From contig NZ_JACKVK010000009.1 in assembly GCF_025823185.1 (NCBI RefSeq), positions 372,001 to 436,000 on the forward strand: a DNA stretch of 64,000 nucleotides. Direction: 5' to 3'. Shown piece after piece: positions 8,872 through 17,027 of this stretch. The notes beneath the pieces were generated by a model that was not told the origin of the DNA, searched no databases, and worked only from the letters and a program-made list of their open reading frames with translations. The position numbers were made by a program, and so were the translations under genes. How positions within the stretch are numbered: position 1 is the first letter of the stretch; the number at the start of each line of letters is the position of its first letter. This stretch comes from Mycobacterium yunnanensis (GTDB taxonomy: Bacteria; Actinomycetota; Actinomycetes; Mycobacteriales; Mycobacteriaceae).

Positions 8872-9684
8872 CTACAGCCACCACCGCTCGAGGACACGCG
8901 CCAACCCGTCGTCGGTGTTGGGCGCGGTGACCTCGTCGGCCGCCGCCTTGGCCTCCGGATGGGCGTTGCCCATCGCGACGCCGAGTCCCGCCCAGCGCAG
9001 CATCGGCACGTCGTTGGGCATGTCGCCGAAGGTGATGACGTCCTCGGCCACGAGGCCGAGCGGAGTGGCGACCTCGGCGACGCCGGTCGCCTTGCTGATG
9101 CCCAGTGGCACCACTTCGATCAGACCGTTGTTGGTCGAATAGGTCAGATCGCCCTGCAGTCCGACGTGCGGGGCCAACGCCGCCGCCATGTCCGCGCTCG
9201 AGGCTCCCGCCTTGCGGATCAGCAACTTGACCGCGGGTTCGTTCAGCACGTCCTCGAGCGAGACCTCGGTGTTGTCGGGGTTGAGCCACGCGTGCTCGTA
9301 CCCCGGTGAGCTCAGGAACTGAGGCGTGGCCGCGTCGTGGGCGCTACGACCGACGCGTTCGACCGCGAGCCCGGCCCCGGGGATGACGCGAGTGGCCACC
9401 TCGGCGAGCTCCCGCAGCACGTCCACCGACAGCGTCCTGGTCCACAGGATCTGGTCGGCCGCGGAGTCGTAGAGCACCGCGCCGTTGGCGCACACCGCCA
9501 TGGGCGCGAACCCCAGCTCCTCGACCACCGGGGAGATCCAGCGGGGCGGGCGGCCGGTCGCCAGCACGAACCGGGTGCCCGCGTCGACCGCGGCCAGCAC
9601 CGCGGCCTTGGTGCGCGGTGTGACGCGCTCGTGCTCGTCGAGCAGCGTGCCGTCGACGTCGGTGGCAATCAGCAGCGGCAGCAC
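8872..9684 (-). CDS. HAD-superfamily (Cof-type) phosphatase
   Basis: This 270-residue cytoplasmic protein matches the Cof/IIB subfamily of HAD hydrolases (Rv3813c type). Motif I DVDGT is at residues 9-13 with nucleophile D9. Motif II lies in VLATGRP near 42-48, the lysine of ISKATG serves motif III, and GDMPNDVPM is motif IV. The substrate is unknown; family members hydrolyse sugar or lipid-head-group phosphates. The GTG start shares one base with the TAG stop of the upstream acyltransferase, so the genes are co-transcribed, which hints at a role in phospholipid or glycolipid metabolism. Confidence 0.88.
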   Translation of the reverse strand: MLPLLIATDVDGTLLDEHERVTPRTKAAVLAAVDAGTRFVLATGRPPRWISPVVEELGFAPMAVCANGAVLYDSAADQILWTRTLSVDVLRELAEVATRVIPGAGLAVERVGRSAHDAATPQFLSSPGYEHAWLNPDNTEVSLEDVLNEPAVKLLIRKAGASSADMAAALAPHVGLQGDLTYSTNNGLIEVVPLGISKATGVAEVATPLGLVAEDVITFGDMPNDVPMLRWAGLGVAMGNAHPEAKAAADEVTAPNTDDGLARVLERWWL

Positions 9685-10430
9685 TATCGATTCCCCGAGT
9701 CCCGGCGAGCGCGCTCGGCAAGCTCGGCTTCTTCACGCACGATGGCCTCTTCCATGGTTGGGGCGCCTCCACCGAGGCGACGGGGCACCCAGTAGGCGCC
9801 CTCGGGATGATCGTAGGACTGCTGCACGTCCTCGAGGAGGTCGGCCATCGAGGCGCGAAGGCGACCCAGCAGTTCCTCCGCGCTGCCGGTCGGCGACAAC
9901 GGCGGCCCCGCGGCCACGGTGACCGGGATCTTCTGGCGGCCCAGGTGCCGGGGATGATCCTTGGTCCAGATCCGGTGCGCACCCCACACGATCAGCGGGA
10001 CGATCGGGGCCTGAGCCTCCAGCGCCATCCGCGTCGCCCCGGTCTTGAAGCCCTTGAGCTCGAAGCTGCGACTGATCGTCGCCTCCGGATAGACGCCGAC
10101 GAGCTCGCCCTCCCGTAGCCGCTCGACGGCCGCCGCGTAGGCCTGCGCACCCGCGCGCCGGTCCACCGGAATGGTCTTGGTGTGCCGGATCAGGAAGTCG
10201 ACGACCTTTACCTGCTGCATCTCGGCCTTGATCATGAAGCGCAGGCGGCGGTGACGATGCTCGACGGCCAGGGCGGCGGGCAGCCAGTCGAGGTAACCGG
10301 TGTGGTTGATGGCGATGACGGCGCCGCCCTCGGCCGGGATGTTCTGCAGCCCGCAGTAGGTGATGCGCGTGCCGGTCAGGGCCACGGCGCTCTTGGCCGT
10401 GATCTCCAACAGTCGGAAGACCGGCTCCAT
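9684..10430 (-). CDS. Lysophospholipid acyltransferase (PlsC family)
   Basis: This 248-residue member of the 1-acyl-glycerol-3-phosphate acyltransferase family resembles Rv3814c/Rv3815c. The catalytic NHxxxxD is at N42-D48 and the glycerophosphate-binding EATIS at 116-120. The likely reaction is acyl transfer to a lysophospholipid at the inner membrane face; the exact acceptor is unknown. A basic, alanine-rich tail follows the VPRRLGGGAPT segment shared with the neighbouring paralogue. It starts at ATG 10430, four bases after the stop of the paralogue. Confidence 0.88.
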   Translation of the reverse strand: MEPVFRLLEITAKSAVALTGTRITYCGLQNIPAEGGAVIAINHTGYLDWLPAALAVEHRHRRLRFMIKAEMQQVKVVDFLIRHTKTIPVDRRAGAQAYAAAVERLREGELVGVYPEATISRSFELKGFKTGATRMALEAQAPIVPLIVWGAHRIWTKDHPRHLGRQKIPVTVAAGPPLSPTGSAEELLGRLRASMADLLEDVQQSYDHPEGAYWVPRRLGGGAPTMEEAIVREEAELAERARRDSGNR

Positions 10431-10434
10431 GGGC

Positions 10435-11202
10435 CTACTCTGCGGATTCGTTCCGCTCGGCGCGGCGGGCTGCCTTCTCGGCGGCCTCCTCCGCGTCCAT
10501 CCGGTTGGCCTCAGCCAACGTCGGTGCGCCGCCGCCCATCCGGTGCGGCACCCAAAACTCCCCGGCCGGGTGGTGTCCGTAGCTGGTCTGCACCTGCTCG
10601 AGGAGGTGCTGCATGCGCGAGTGCAGCAGCGCGGTCAGTTCCGCAGGAGGCAGGGTCGGCATGATCGGTTCGCCCACGGCGATCGAGATGGGCACCTTGG
10701 GTCGTCGCATGTTCTTGGGGTGGCCCTTGGTCCAGACGCGCTGAGCGCCCCAGACGATGTGCGGGACGATCGGCACGTCGGCGGCGATTGCCATGCGCGC
10801 CGCACCCGACTTGAACTCCTTGATCTCGAAGCTGCGGCTGATCGTGGCCTCGGGGTAGACGCCGACGAGCTCGCCCTCCTTGAGCCGCTGGCACGCCTCG
10901 GCGAACGACGCCGCCCCGCTGTCACGGTCCACGGGGATGTGCCGCAGGCTGCGCATGATGGGGCCGCTCACCTTCGAGTCGAACACTTCTCGCTTGGCCA
11001 TGAAGCGCACCTTGCGGCCAAGGCCCTGCTTGAACGCCGGAAGCCCGGCGAAGGTGAAGTCGAAGTAGCTGGTGTGGTTGATCGCGACCACGGCACCGCC
11101 GGTGGCTGGCAGGTTCTCCACGCCGGTGACGGTGAACTTCAGACCCTGCAGCTTCCAGACGCAGCGGGCGAGAGTGATGACAGTTCCGTATACCGGTTCC
11201 AC
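10435..11202 (-). CDS. Lysophospholipid acyltransferase (PlsC family), Rv3816c type
   Basis: This is the second PlsC-type acyltransferase (255 residues), a diverged tandem paralogue of the next gene. NHTSYFD lies at 42-48 and EATIS near 117-121, and both proteins share the C-terminal VPHRMGGGAPT segment. The GTG start at 11202 gives the MEPVYGTV N-terminus expected of Rv3816c-like proteins. The open frame continues upstream to 11250 but that part crosses the promoter. M. tuberculosis has three copies in this place and this genome has two. It leads a three-gene operon with the second acyltransferase and the HAD gene. Confidence 0.88.
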   Translation of the reverse strand: MEPVYGTVITLARCVWKLQGLKFTVTGVENLPATGGAVVAINHTSYFDFTFAGLPAFKQGLGRKVRFMAKREVFDSKVSGPIMRSLRHIPVDRDSGAASFAEACQRLKEGELVGVYPEATISRSFEIKEFKSGAARMAIAADVPIVPHIVWGAQRVWTKGHPKNMRRPKVPISIAVGEPIMPTLPPAELTALLHSRMQHLLEQVQTSYGHHPAGEFWVPHRMGGGAPTLAEANRMDAEEAAEKAARRAERNESAE

Positions 11203-11209
11203 GACGGTC

Positions 11210-11215
11210 AGCCTA
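11210..11215 (-). promoter_or_regulatory. -10 element of the acyltransferase operon (leaderless)
   Basis: TAGGCT on the minus strand is separated by seven bases from the GTG at 11202; no ribosome binding site intervenes. Confidence 0.5.
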
Positions 11216-11243
11216 GTGCTGAGGCAATGGCATGGTGTGAGCC

Positions 11244-11909
11244 GTGTCATTCCCGACCGAATCCGTCGTCGTCCCCGACGTCGTGCTGCGCATCGCCGAC
11301 GGCCGGCGGGTGACCCCGGTCTGGGTCAACGAACTCGGCGGCGTGACGTTCTCGGTAGCCGGCGACGCCTTCGTCAAGGTGTTTCCCCCCGACCACGCGG
11401 CACTGCTGACCGCCGAGGCAGTCCGACTGCGATGGGCTGCCAGCTTCACCGCCGTCCCACGCGTGCTGTCGACGGGACCGGGCTGGCTGCACACCGCGGC
11501 CCTGCCAGGGAGATCGGCCGTCGACCCGCATTGGGCGGCTCGACCGCTGGAGGCCGCCCGCGCGATCGGCAGCGGGCTTCGTCTGCTTCACGATGCACTA
11601 CCCGTTGACCGGTGCCCGTTCGACAGACCGTCGTGGGTGCCCGACGACGCGCCCGCCGCCGACCGACTGGTGGTCTGTCAGGGCGATGCCTGTGCCCCCA
11701 ACACGCTGATCGGCGACGACGGCCGATGCAGTGGTCACGTCGATCTCGGCGACCTCGGGGTCGCCGACCGATGGGCAGACCTGGCGGTCGCGACGATGTC
11801 GCTCGCGTGGAACTTCGGCGAGGCGCACGAGGAGGAGTTGCTCGACGCCTACGGAGTAGGCCCCCAGCACGGGCGAATCGCGTACTACCGCGAGCGCTGG
11901 GCGCGATAG
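11244..11909 (+). CDS. Aminoglycoside phosphotransferase-like (APH) protein, Rv3817 type
   Basis: This 221-residue protein has the kinase-like APH fold. The catalytic loop reads CQGDACAPNTL instead of the usual HGDxxxxN, so the histidine is replaced by glutamine. The metal-binding segment HVDLGDLG is intact, followed by ADRWADLA. Genuine aminoglycoside resistance is not implied; many mycobacterial proteins of this fold phosphorylate unknown small molecules. The GTG start at 11244 has no obvious ribosome binding site. It is transcribed away from the acyltransferase operon. Confidence 0.8.
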   Translation: MSFPTESVVVPDVVLRIADGRRVTPVWVNELGGVTFSVAGDAFVKVFPPDHAALLTAEAVRLRWAASFTAVPRVLSTGPGWLHTAALPGRSAVDPHWAARPLEAARAIGSGLRLLHDALPVDRCPFDRPSWVPDDAPAADRLVVCQGDACAPNTLIGDDGRCSGHVDLGDLGVADRWADLAVATMSLAWNFGEAHEEELLDAYGVGPQHGRIAYYRERWAR

Positions 11910-11924
11910 GCCCGCCCACCCCGG

Positions 11925-11930
11925 TAGGAT
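11925..11930 (+). promoter_or_regulatory. Candidate -10 element for the Rieske/MBL gene
   Basis: TAGGAT lies 34 bases before the GTG at 11965. The implied short leader contains a GGGAAGG ribosome binding site at 11952-11958. Confidence 0.4.
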
Positions 11931-11964
11931 CGGCTGTACCCGAACCCCGCTGGGAAGGTAATAA

Positions 11965-13509
11965 GTGCAGGTCACAAGCGTCGGACACGCAGGCTTCCGG
12001 ATCGACACCAACGCCGGGAGCATCCTCTGCGACCCGTGGGTCAACCCGGCCTACTTCGCGTCGTGGTTCCCGTTCCCGGACAACAGCACGCTCGACTGGG
12101 ACGCGCTCGGCGACTGCGACTACCTCTACGTCTCCCACCTGCACAAGGATCACTTCGACCCCGAGCACCTGGCGGCCCACGTCAACAAGGACGCCGTGGT
12201 CCTGCTGCCGGACTACCCCGTGCCGGACCTGCGCCGCGCCCTGGAGGCGCTGGGATTTCACCGCTTCTTCGAGACCACCGACTCGACCAAGCATCGGGTG
12301 AGCGGCCCCAGGGGCGATCTGGACGTGATGATCATTGCGCTGAGGGCCCCGGCCGACGGCCCCATCGGTGACTCCGGGTTGGTGGTCTCCGACGGAGAGA
12401 CCGTCGCGTTCAACATGAACGACGCCCGACCCGTCGATTTAGAGGTCCTCGAGACCGAATTCGGCCACGTCGACGTGCACATGCTGCAGTACTCGGGCGC
12501 CATCTGGTACCCGATGGTCTACGACATGCCAGCGCGAGCCAAGGAGGCGTTCGGCATTCAGAAGCGGCAGCGCCAAATGGATCGCTGCCGGCAGTACATC
12601 GCACAGGTCGGCGCGACGTGGGTGGTGCCGTCCGCCGGGCCGCCCTGTTTCCTGGACGCCGACCTGCGCGATCTCAACGACGATCACGGCGACCCGGCCA
12701 ACATCTTTCCCGACCAGATGGTCTTCCTCGACCAGATGCGCACGCACGGGCACGACCGTGGGCTCTTGATGATCCCCGGCACCAACGCGGACTTCACCGG
12801 ATCGGAACTGAACTCGTTGAGTCATCCGATGGACGACCCCGAGACGATCTTCACCACGGGCAAGGCCGACTACATCGAGGCCTACGCCCAGCGGATGGCG
12901 CCGGTGCTCGCCGCCGCCAAGGCCGGCTGGGCGCCCGCCGATGGCGACCCGCTGCTCGAACCGCTGCGGGCGAAGTTCGAGCCGATCATGTTGCAGAGCG
13001 ACCAGATCTGCGACGGCATCGGCTACCCGGTCGAGCTGCGCATGGGGCCCGAGTCGGTCGTGCTCGACTTTCCGAAACGCACCGTGCGCGAACCGATCAG
13101 CGACGAGAAGTTCCGCTACGGCTTCGAAATCGCGCCCGAGTTGGTCCGCACCGTGCTGCGCGACGACGAGCCGGACTGGGTCAACACCATCTTCCTGTCC
13201 ACCCGGTTCAGGGCCTGGCGAGTCGGTGGCTACAACGAGTACCTGTACACGTTCTTCAAGTGCCTGACCGACGAGCGCATCGCCTACGCCGACGGCTGGT
13301 TCGCCGAGGCGCATGACGACTCGGCGTCGATCACCTTGGACGGCTGGGAGATTCAGCGCCGCTGCCCGCACCTCAAGGCCGACCTGTCGAAGTTCGGGGT
13401 CGTCGAGGGCACCACGTTGACCTGCAACCTGCACGGGTGGGCGTGGAATCTGACCAACGGCAAGTGCCTGACGTCGAAGGGACACGAGCTGCGGAGCGCG
13501 AAGGCGTGA
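11965..13509 (+). CDS. MBL-fold/Rieske [2Fe-2S] fusion protein, Rv3818 type
   Basis: This 514-residue fusion has an N-terminal metallo-beta-lactamase-like domain (HxHxDH at H58, H60, D62, H63). A C-terminal Rieske-type domain supplies C467, H469, C487 and H490 for a [2Fe-2S] cluster. The architecture resembles sialic-acid hydroxylase-like or lipid-processing proteins. The substrate is unknown, although an oxidative step on a lipid or sugar is plausible. The start is the GTG at 11965 after GGGAAGG. The stop overlaps the start of the next small gene (GTGA), indicating coupled translation. Confidence 0.88.
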   Translation: MQVTSVGHAGFRIDTNAGSILCDPWVNPAYFASWFPFPDNSTLDWDALGDCDYLYVSHLHKDHFDPEHLAAHVNKDAVVLLPDYPVPDLRRALEALGFHRFFETTDSTKHRVSGPRGDLDVMIIALRAPADGPIGDSGLVVSDGETVAFNMNDARPVDLEVLETEFGHVDVHMLQYSGAIWYPMVYDMPARAKEAFGIQKRQRQMDRCRQYIAQVGATWVVPSAGPPCFLDADLRDLNDDHGDPANIFPDQMVFLDQMRTHGHDRGLLMIPGTNADFTGSELNSLSHPMDDPETIFTTGKADYIEAYAQRMAPVLAAAKAGWAPADGDPLLEPLRAKFEPIMLQSDQICDGIGYPVELRMGPESVVLDFPKRTVREPISDEKFRYGFEIAPELVRTVLRDDEPDWVNTIFLSTRFRAWRVGGYNEYLYTFFKCLTDERIAYADGWFAEAHDDSASITLDGWEIQRRCPHLKADLSKFGVVEGTTLTCNLHGWAWNLTNGKCLTSKGHELRSAKA

Positions 13510-13844
13510 GCGGTGACATGACCTATGACGACGGGCTGGTTCAGCTCGACCGTCATGCGATCACGTTGCGCCGCTACCACTTTCCCTCGGGCACCTCGAA
13601 GGTGATCCCGCTGCGAGCGGTTCGCGGCTACCGGGTGGAATCGCTTGGCTTGGTGATGAACCGGTTTCGCATTTGGGGCAGTTCGGATCTGCGCCGCTGG
13701 TTACCGCTGGACGTCTGGCGGCCGATCAAGTCGACGCTGGTGACCCTCGACGTCCCGGGCACTCGGCCAAGTCCGGCGTGTACTCCGTTGCGGGCCAAGG
13801 AGTTCGTCACCCTACTGGGCACCCTGCTGGAGAACCGGGACTAG
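13506..13844 (+). CDS. Conserved hypothetical protein, Rv3819 type
   Basis: This 112-residue protein has no domain I can name. It is basic, with several beta-strand-like stretches (LDRHAITLRRYHF, KVIPLRAVRGYRV) and an overall PH-like look. It is translationally coupled to the Rieske gene by a GTGA overlap, in the same order as in M. tuberculosis. Its stop overlaps the convergent MOSC stop by four bases. A role linked to the Rieske protein is an inference from coupling only. Confidence 0.8.
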   Translation: MSGDMTYDDGLVQLDRHAITLRRYHFPSGTSKVIPLRAVRGYRVESLGLVMNRFRIWGSSDLRRWLPLDVWRPIKSTLVTLDVPGTRPSPACTPLRAKEFVTLLGTLLENRD

Positions 13845-14833
13845 CCCTTCTCGCGCAGGACGGTCGCCTCGAGCACCCTCTGCACCTGGCGGGTGGCCGC
13901 CTTCTCCACCGCCGACAAGACCCGCTGAGCGGCGCTGGGCGGTCGACCCGACCGCACCGTCACCACGTCACCTACCCGGATGACGCCCGGGCGGGTCACG
14001 TCGGCGTAGACGCCGAGGAACCGGTTCGTCCGCTCGGCCAGCTGCCGGGTGATGCGGCCGTCGCGCTCCAACCCCGGCTGGGGTCTGGTGGCGACGACGC
14101 AACGGATGGTCGGGATCGTGACGTGCAATGCGGCCGAACCGATCTGGACGTCACCGCCGACCCAGGACGTCTCGGGGAAGTCTTCGTCTGCAGTGCCGAC
14201 GTCGACGAGCACGTTGGGCCGGAACCGCCGGACGTCGTGGGGCGCGTCGCCGCCGGCGAGCGAGGCCAGGCTCGCCGTGCTGAGCACGTGCACGGGCGCC
14301 AGGTCGACGAAGGTGCCGGGCGGTGTGGAGAACCTCGCCAGGGTGATGATGTCCTTCGTGCTGAACACCGACGTGTCGGGCAGCTCCTCGGTGTCACCGA
14401 GGCCAAAGTCCTTGCGCACCTGCGATGCCCGGAAGTTGTCCAGCGAATCCGCCATCGACATCCTGTGCTGGCTGGTGTCGTCGGCGGGCGGCAGCGCGAC
14501 CAGGCGCACCTCGCGGCCGGCCAGCTCCGAGAGCAGCCCGTGCACCGCGCCGTCGGAACTCGAGCACTGCGTGCCGTCGGGAAGGGTGATCGACACCTCG
14601 GGCACGGCGCCCGGTCCGGCACCGGGGCCCGGATCCGACACGTAGGCCGCCGAGCACCCGAGCAGAGCGGGGATCCGTCGTGCCGAGGCGGTGACGCCCT
14701 TCTCGACGTCGCGGACGGCCCACAGCCGGTCGGCGTGTACGCCGCGCCGGTCCACGCGTACGTCGTCGACCCGTTGACCACCCATGGACTTCACCGGAAA
14801 GCGCCACAGTTCGGATACCACGACGTCGGCCAT
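13841..14833 (-). CDS. MOSC-domain protein (YiiM/mARC-like)
   Basis: This 330-residue protein has an N-terminal MOSC beta-barrel (starts VSELWRFPVKSMGGQ, a typical MOSC_N motif) and a C-terminal MOSC domain (about 190-310) rich in arginines. MOSC proteins bind molybdenum cofactor or carry sulfur for metal-sulfur centres. Candidate functional residues are the cysteine in TIRCVVATR and the RFRPNV motif typical of mARC-like reductases. ATG 14833 was used; the GTG at 14839 overlapping the upstream stop is an alternative. It appears to be co-transcribed with the upstream FAH-like gene and serS. Confidence 0.85.
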   Translation of the reverse strand: MADVVVSELWRFPVKSMGGQRVDDVRVDRRGVHADRLWAVRDVEKGVTASARRIPALLGCSAAYVSDPGPGAGPGAVPEVSITLPDGTQCSSSDGAVHGLLSELAGREVRLVALPPADDTSQHRMSMADSLDNFRASQVRKDFGLGDTEELPDTSVFSTKDIITLARFSTPPGTFVDLAPVHVLSTASLASLAGGDAPHDVRRFRPNVLVDVGTADEDFPETSWVGGDVQIGSAALHVTIPTIRCVVATRPQPGLERDGRITRQLAERTNRFLGVYADVTRPGVIRVGDVVTVRSGRPPSAAQRVLSAVEKAATRQVQRVLEATVLREKG

Positions 14834-14835
14834 CG

Positions 14836-15663
14836 TCACTCCGAGCGGGACGAGACGAGTTGGCGCAGTTCGGAGACGACGTCGGATTCGGTGTCGTACA
14901 CCCGCACGATGGCCTCGTCGCCCGGCTGCAGGAACGTCGACTCGCCGAGCGGGGTGTAACGGGTCGCCCCGATGCCGATCAGGACCGTCGACGGATGACC
15001 GGAGGCGACCATCAACGCCCCGACGTCCTCCAGGGGCGTCTCGGCGGCGCCCTTCTGATTGGCCAGCCGCTCGGTGACCCAGTCGAGCAGCACCTCGCCG
15101 TAGTAGGAGTAACCCAGCAGCGGACTGTCGACGCCGTACCCGTGCTCGTTGCCGTCGGCGGTGCGCAGATTGCACACCAGTCGCAGGGTCGACGTCGGGC
15201 CGTCGGGGGTCAGGTCACCGATGTCGAAGAACTGGGCGGCCACCCCCTTGGAGGCCGGCCCCCAGTTCTTCTTGTCGCTGATCTTGCGGGCACCCGGCCG
15301 TCTGATCGAGCAGTCGTTGAACGCACCGAGGGCGAACGGCTGCAACGACGTGACGGTGTCACCCTGCCAGCTCACGTGGCACGCCAACCCGACCTCGGGC
15401 TCGATCTGCAAGTTGAGCGGGGTGTGGCTATCGGGCAACAGGATGGCGTCGTGCGACAGCGGAAACTGCCCGAGGGGGCCGTCGGAACCCGGTGCATACC
15501 ACGGGAAGATGCCCTTGGGCGCCTCGCCGTCGCTCACGACGTTGACGAAGTCGGCTGCCTCGCCGGCCTGTTCGAGGTGACCGGCGAAGTTGCCTGCCAC
15601 GCCGAAGCCGAACCACGAACGCATCTCGTCGAGGTCGAGGTCGATCGTCTCGAGATCCGTCAC
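14836..15663 (-). CDS. Conserved protein with fumarylacetoacetase-like sequence (DUF5718-like)
   Basis: This 275-residue cytoplasmic protein starts with an unusual conserved GFGVAGNFAGHLEQAGEA segment. It continues with patterns reminiscent of the fumarylacetoacetate hydrolase fold (EPEVGLACHV, SDKKNWG, GDEAIVRV). I believe this is the DUF5718 family, but that assignment is from memory and only moderately secure. No enzymatic role is claimed. It begins seven bases after the serS stop and ends two bases before the MOSC ATG, so the three genes form an operon. Confidence 0.7.
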   Translation of the reverse strand: MTDLETIDLDLDEMRSWFGFGVAGNFAGHLEQAGEAADFVNVVSDGEAPKGIFPWYAPGSDGPLGQFPLSHDAILLPDSHTPLNLQIEPEVGLACHVSWQGDTVTSLQPFALGAFNDCSIRRPGARKISDKKNWGPASKGVAAQFFDIGDLTPDGPTSTLRLVCNLRTADGNEHGYGVDSPLLGYSYYGEVLLDWVTERLANQKGAAETPLEDVGALMVASGHPSTVLIGIGATRYTPLGESTFLQPGDEAIVRVYDTESDVVSELRQLVSSRSE

Positions 15664-15670
15664 TGTGTCT

Positions 15671-16924
15671 TCACGGTGTGAGCACCGACCTTCCGACGTA
15701 GGGCACCAATGCCTCCGGGACGCGGACGCTGCCGTCCGGCTGCTGATGATTCTCCAGGATGGCGACGAGCCAGCGGGTGGTTCCGAGCGTTCCGTTCAGG
15801 GTGGCGGCGATCTGCGGCTTGCCGTTCTCGTCGCGGTAGCGGGTGGACAGTCGCCGCGCCTGGAACGTGGTGCAGTTCGAGGTCGACGTCAGCTCGCGGT
15901 AGGTGTTCTGGGTGGGCACCCAGGCCTCGCAGTCGAACTTGCGGGCCGCCGAGGACCCCAGATCGCCTGCTGCGGTGTCGATCACCCGGTAGGGCACCTC
16001 GATGAGGGCCAGCATCCGGCGCTCGAGGTCGAGCAGCCGCTGGTGCTCGGCTTCGGCGTCCTCCGGCTTGCAGTAGACGAAGGCCTCGACCTTGTCGAAC
16101 TGGTGCACGCGGATGATGCCGCGGGTGTCCTTGCCGTAGCTGCCTGCCTCGCGGCGGAAGCACGACGACCAGCCCGCGTAGCGCAGCGGCCCGTCGGACA
16201 AATCGAGGATCTCGTCGGCGCGGTAGCCGGCCAGCGGCACCTCAGAGGTCCCGACGAGGTAGAGGTCGTCGGCCTCGAGGTGGTAGATCTCGTCGGCATG
16301 TGCGCCGAGGAATCCGGTGCCCGACATCACTTCTGGGCGCACCAGCACCGGCGGGATGACGAGGGTGTGCTGATTCTCGGTCGCGAGCTTGACGGCGAGC
16401 TGCATGATTCCGAGCTGCAGCAGGGCGCCGTACCCGGTCAGGAAGTAGAAGCGCGAGCCGGAGACCTTGGCCCCACGTTCCATGTCCAGCAGCCCCAGCG
16501 CCTCGCCGAGTTCCAGATGGTCCTTGGGGTTGGCGATGACGGGCGGTTCCCCGACGGTGTCGAGCACGACGTAATCGCTCTCCCCTCCGGGCGGAACCCC
16601 GTCGAGGATGACGTTGGAGATGGCCCGGTGGGCCGCGACGAAGTCGGCCTCGGCGGCCGCCTGCTCGGCCTCGGCGGCCTTGACCGCCTCGGCGAGTTCC
16701 TTGGCGCGGGCCAGCAGCGCGGGCCGTTCGTCGGCCGAGGCGGCTCCAACGGCCTTGCTCGCCGCCTTCTGCTGGGCACGCAGGTCGTCGGCCGCGGAGA
16801 TCGACGAGCGCCTCGTCGCGTCGGCGGCGAGCAGCACGTCCACGAGGGCGGGATCCTCACCCCGCGCCCGTTGCGACGCGCGAACCCGATCGGGATCTTC
16901 ACGTAGCAGCTTCAGGTCGATCAC
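15671..16924 (-). CDS. serS: Seryl-tRNA synthetase
   Basis: Class II seryl-tRNA synthetase, 417 residues (M. tuberculosis about 419). It activates serine and charges tRNA-Ser and tRNA-Sec in the cytoplasm. An N-terminal coiled-coil arm covers about residues 30-105 (Ala/Glu/Lys rich). The catalytic core follows with motif 2 (FRREAGSYGKDTRG) and motif 3 (NGTLGTTRWLVAILEN). The GTG start gives the expected MIDLKLLREDP N-terminus and lies seven bases after a TAGGGT element. Confidence 0.97.
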   Translation of the reverse strand: MIDLKLLREDPDRVRASQRARGEDPALVDVLLAADATRRSSISAADDLRAQQKAASKAVGAASADERPALLARAKELAEAVKAAEAEQAAAEADFVAAHRAISNVILDGVPPGGESDYVVLDTVGEPPVIANPKDHLELGEALGLLDMERGAKVSGSRFYFLTGYGALLQLGIMQLAVKLATENQHTLVIPPVLVRPEVMSGTGFLGAHADEIYHLEADDLYLVGTSEVPLAGYRADEILDLSDGPLRYAGWSSCFRREAGSYGKDTRGIIRVHQFDKVEAFVYCKPEDAEAEHQRLLDLERRMLALIEVPYRVIDTAAGDLGSSAARKFDCEAWVPTQNTYRELTSTSNCTTFQARRLSTRYRDENGKPQIAATLNGTLGTTRWLVAILENHQQPDGSVRVPEALVPYVGRSVLTP

Positions 16925-16931
16925 GAACGAA

Positions 16932-16937
16932 ACCCTA
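16932..16937 (-). promoter_or_regulatory. -10 element of leaderless serS mRNA
   Basis: TAGGGT on the minus strand, with a seven-base gap to the serS GTG at 16924 and no ribosome binding site. Confidence 0.55.
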
Positions 16938-17027
16938 CGTTCGGCGACTCGCCGTAGCGAGGCCGGGGCACAACCACATAACGTTACAACTGCATCGCTT
17001 GTCACACGACTTGGCTCGCCTGTCACA

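Noticed and set aside
11244..11909. Aminoglycoside resistance gene
   Set aside because: Only the fold matches; the catalytic loop is altered and the gene lies in a conserved chromosomal order, so resistance is not supported.
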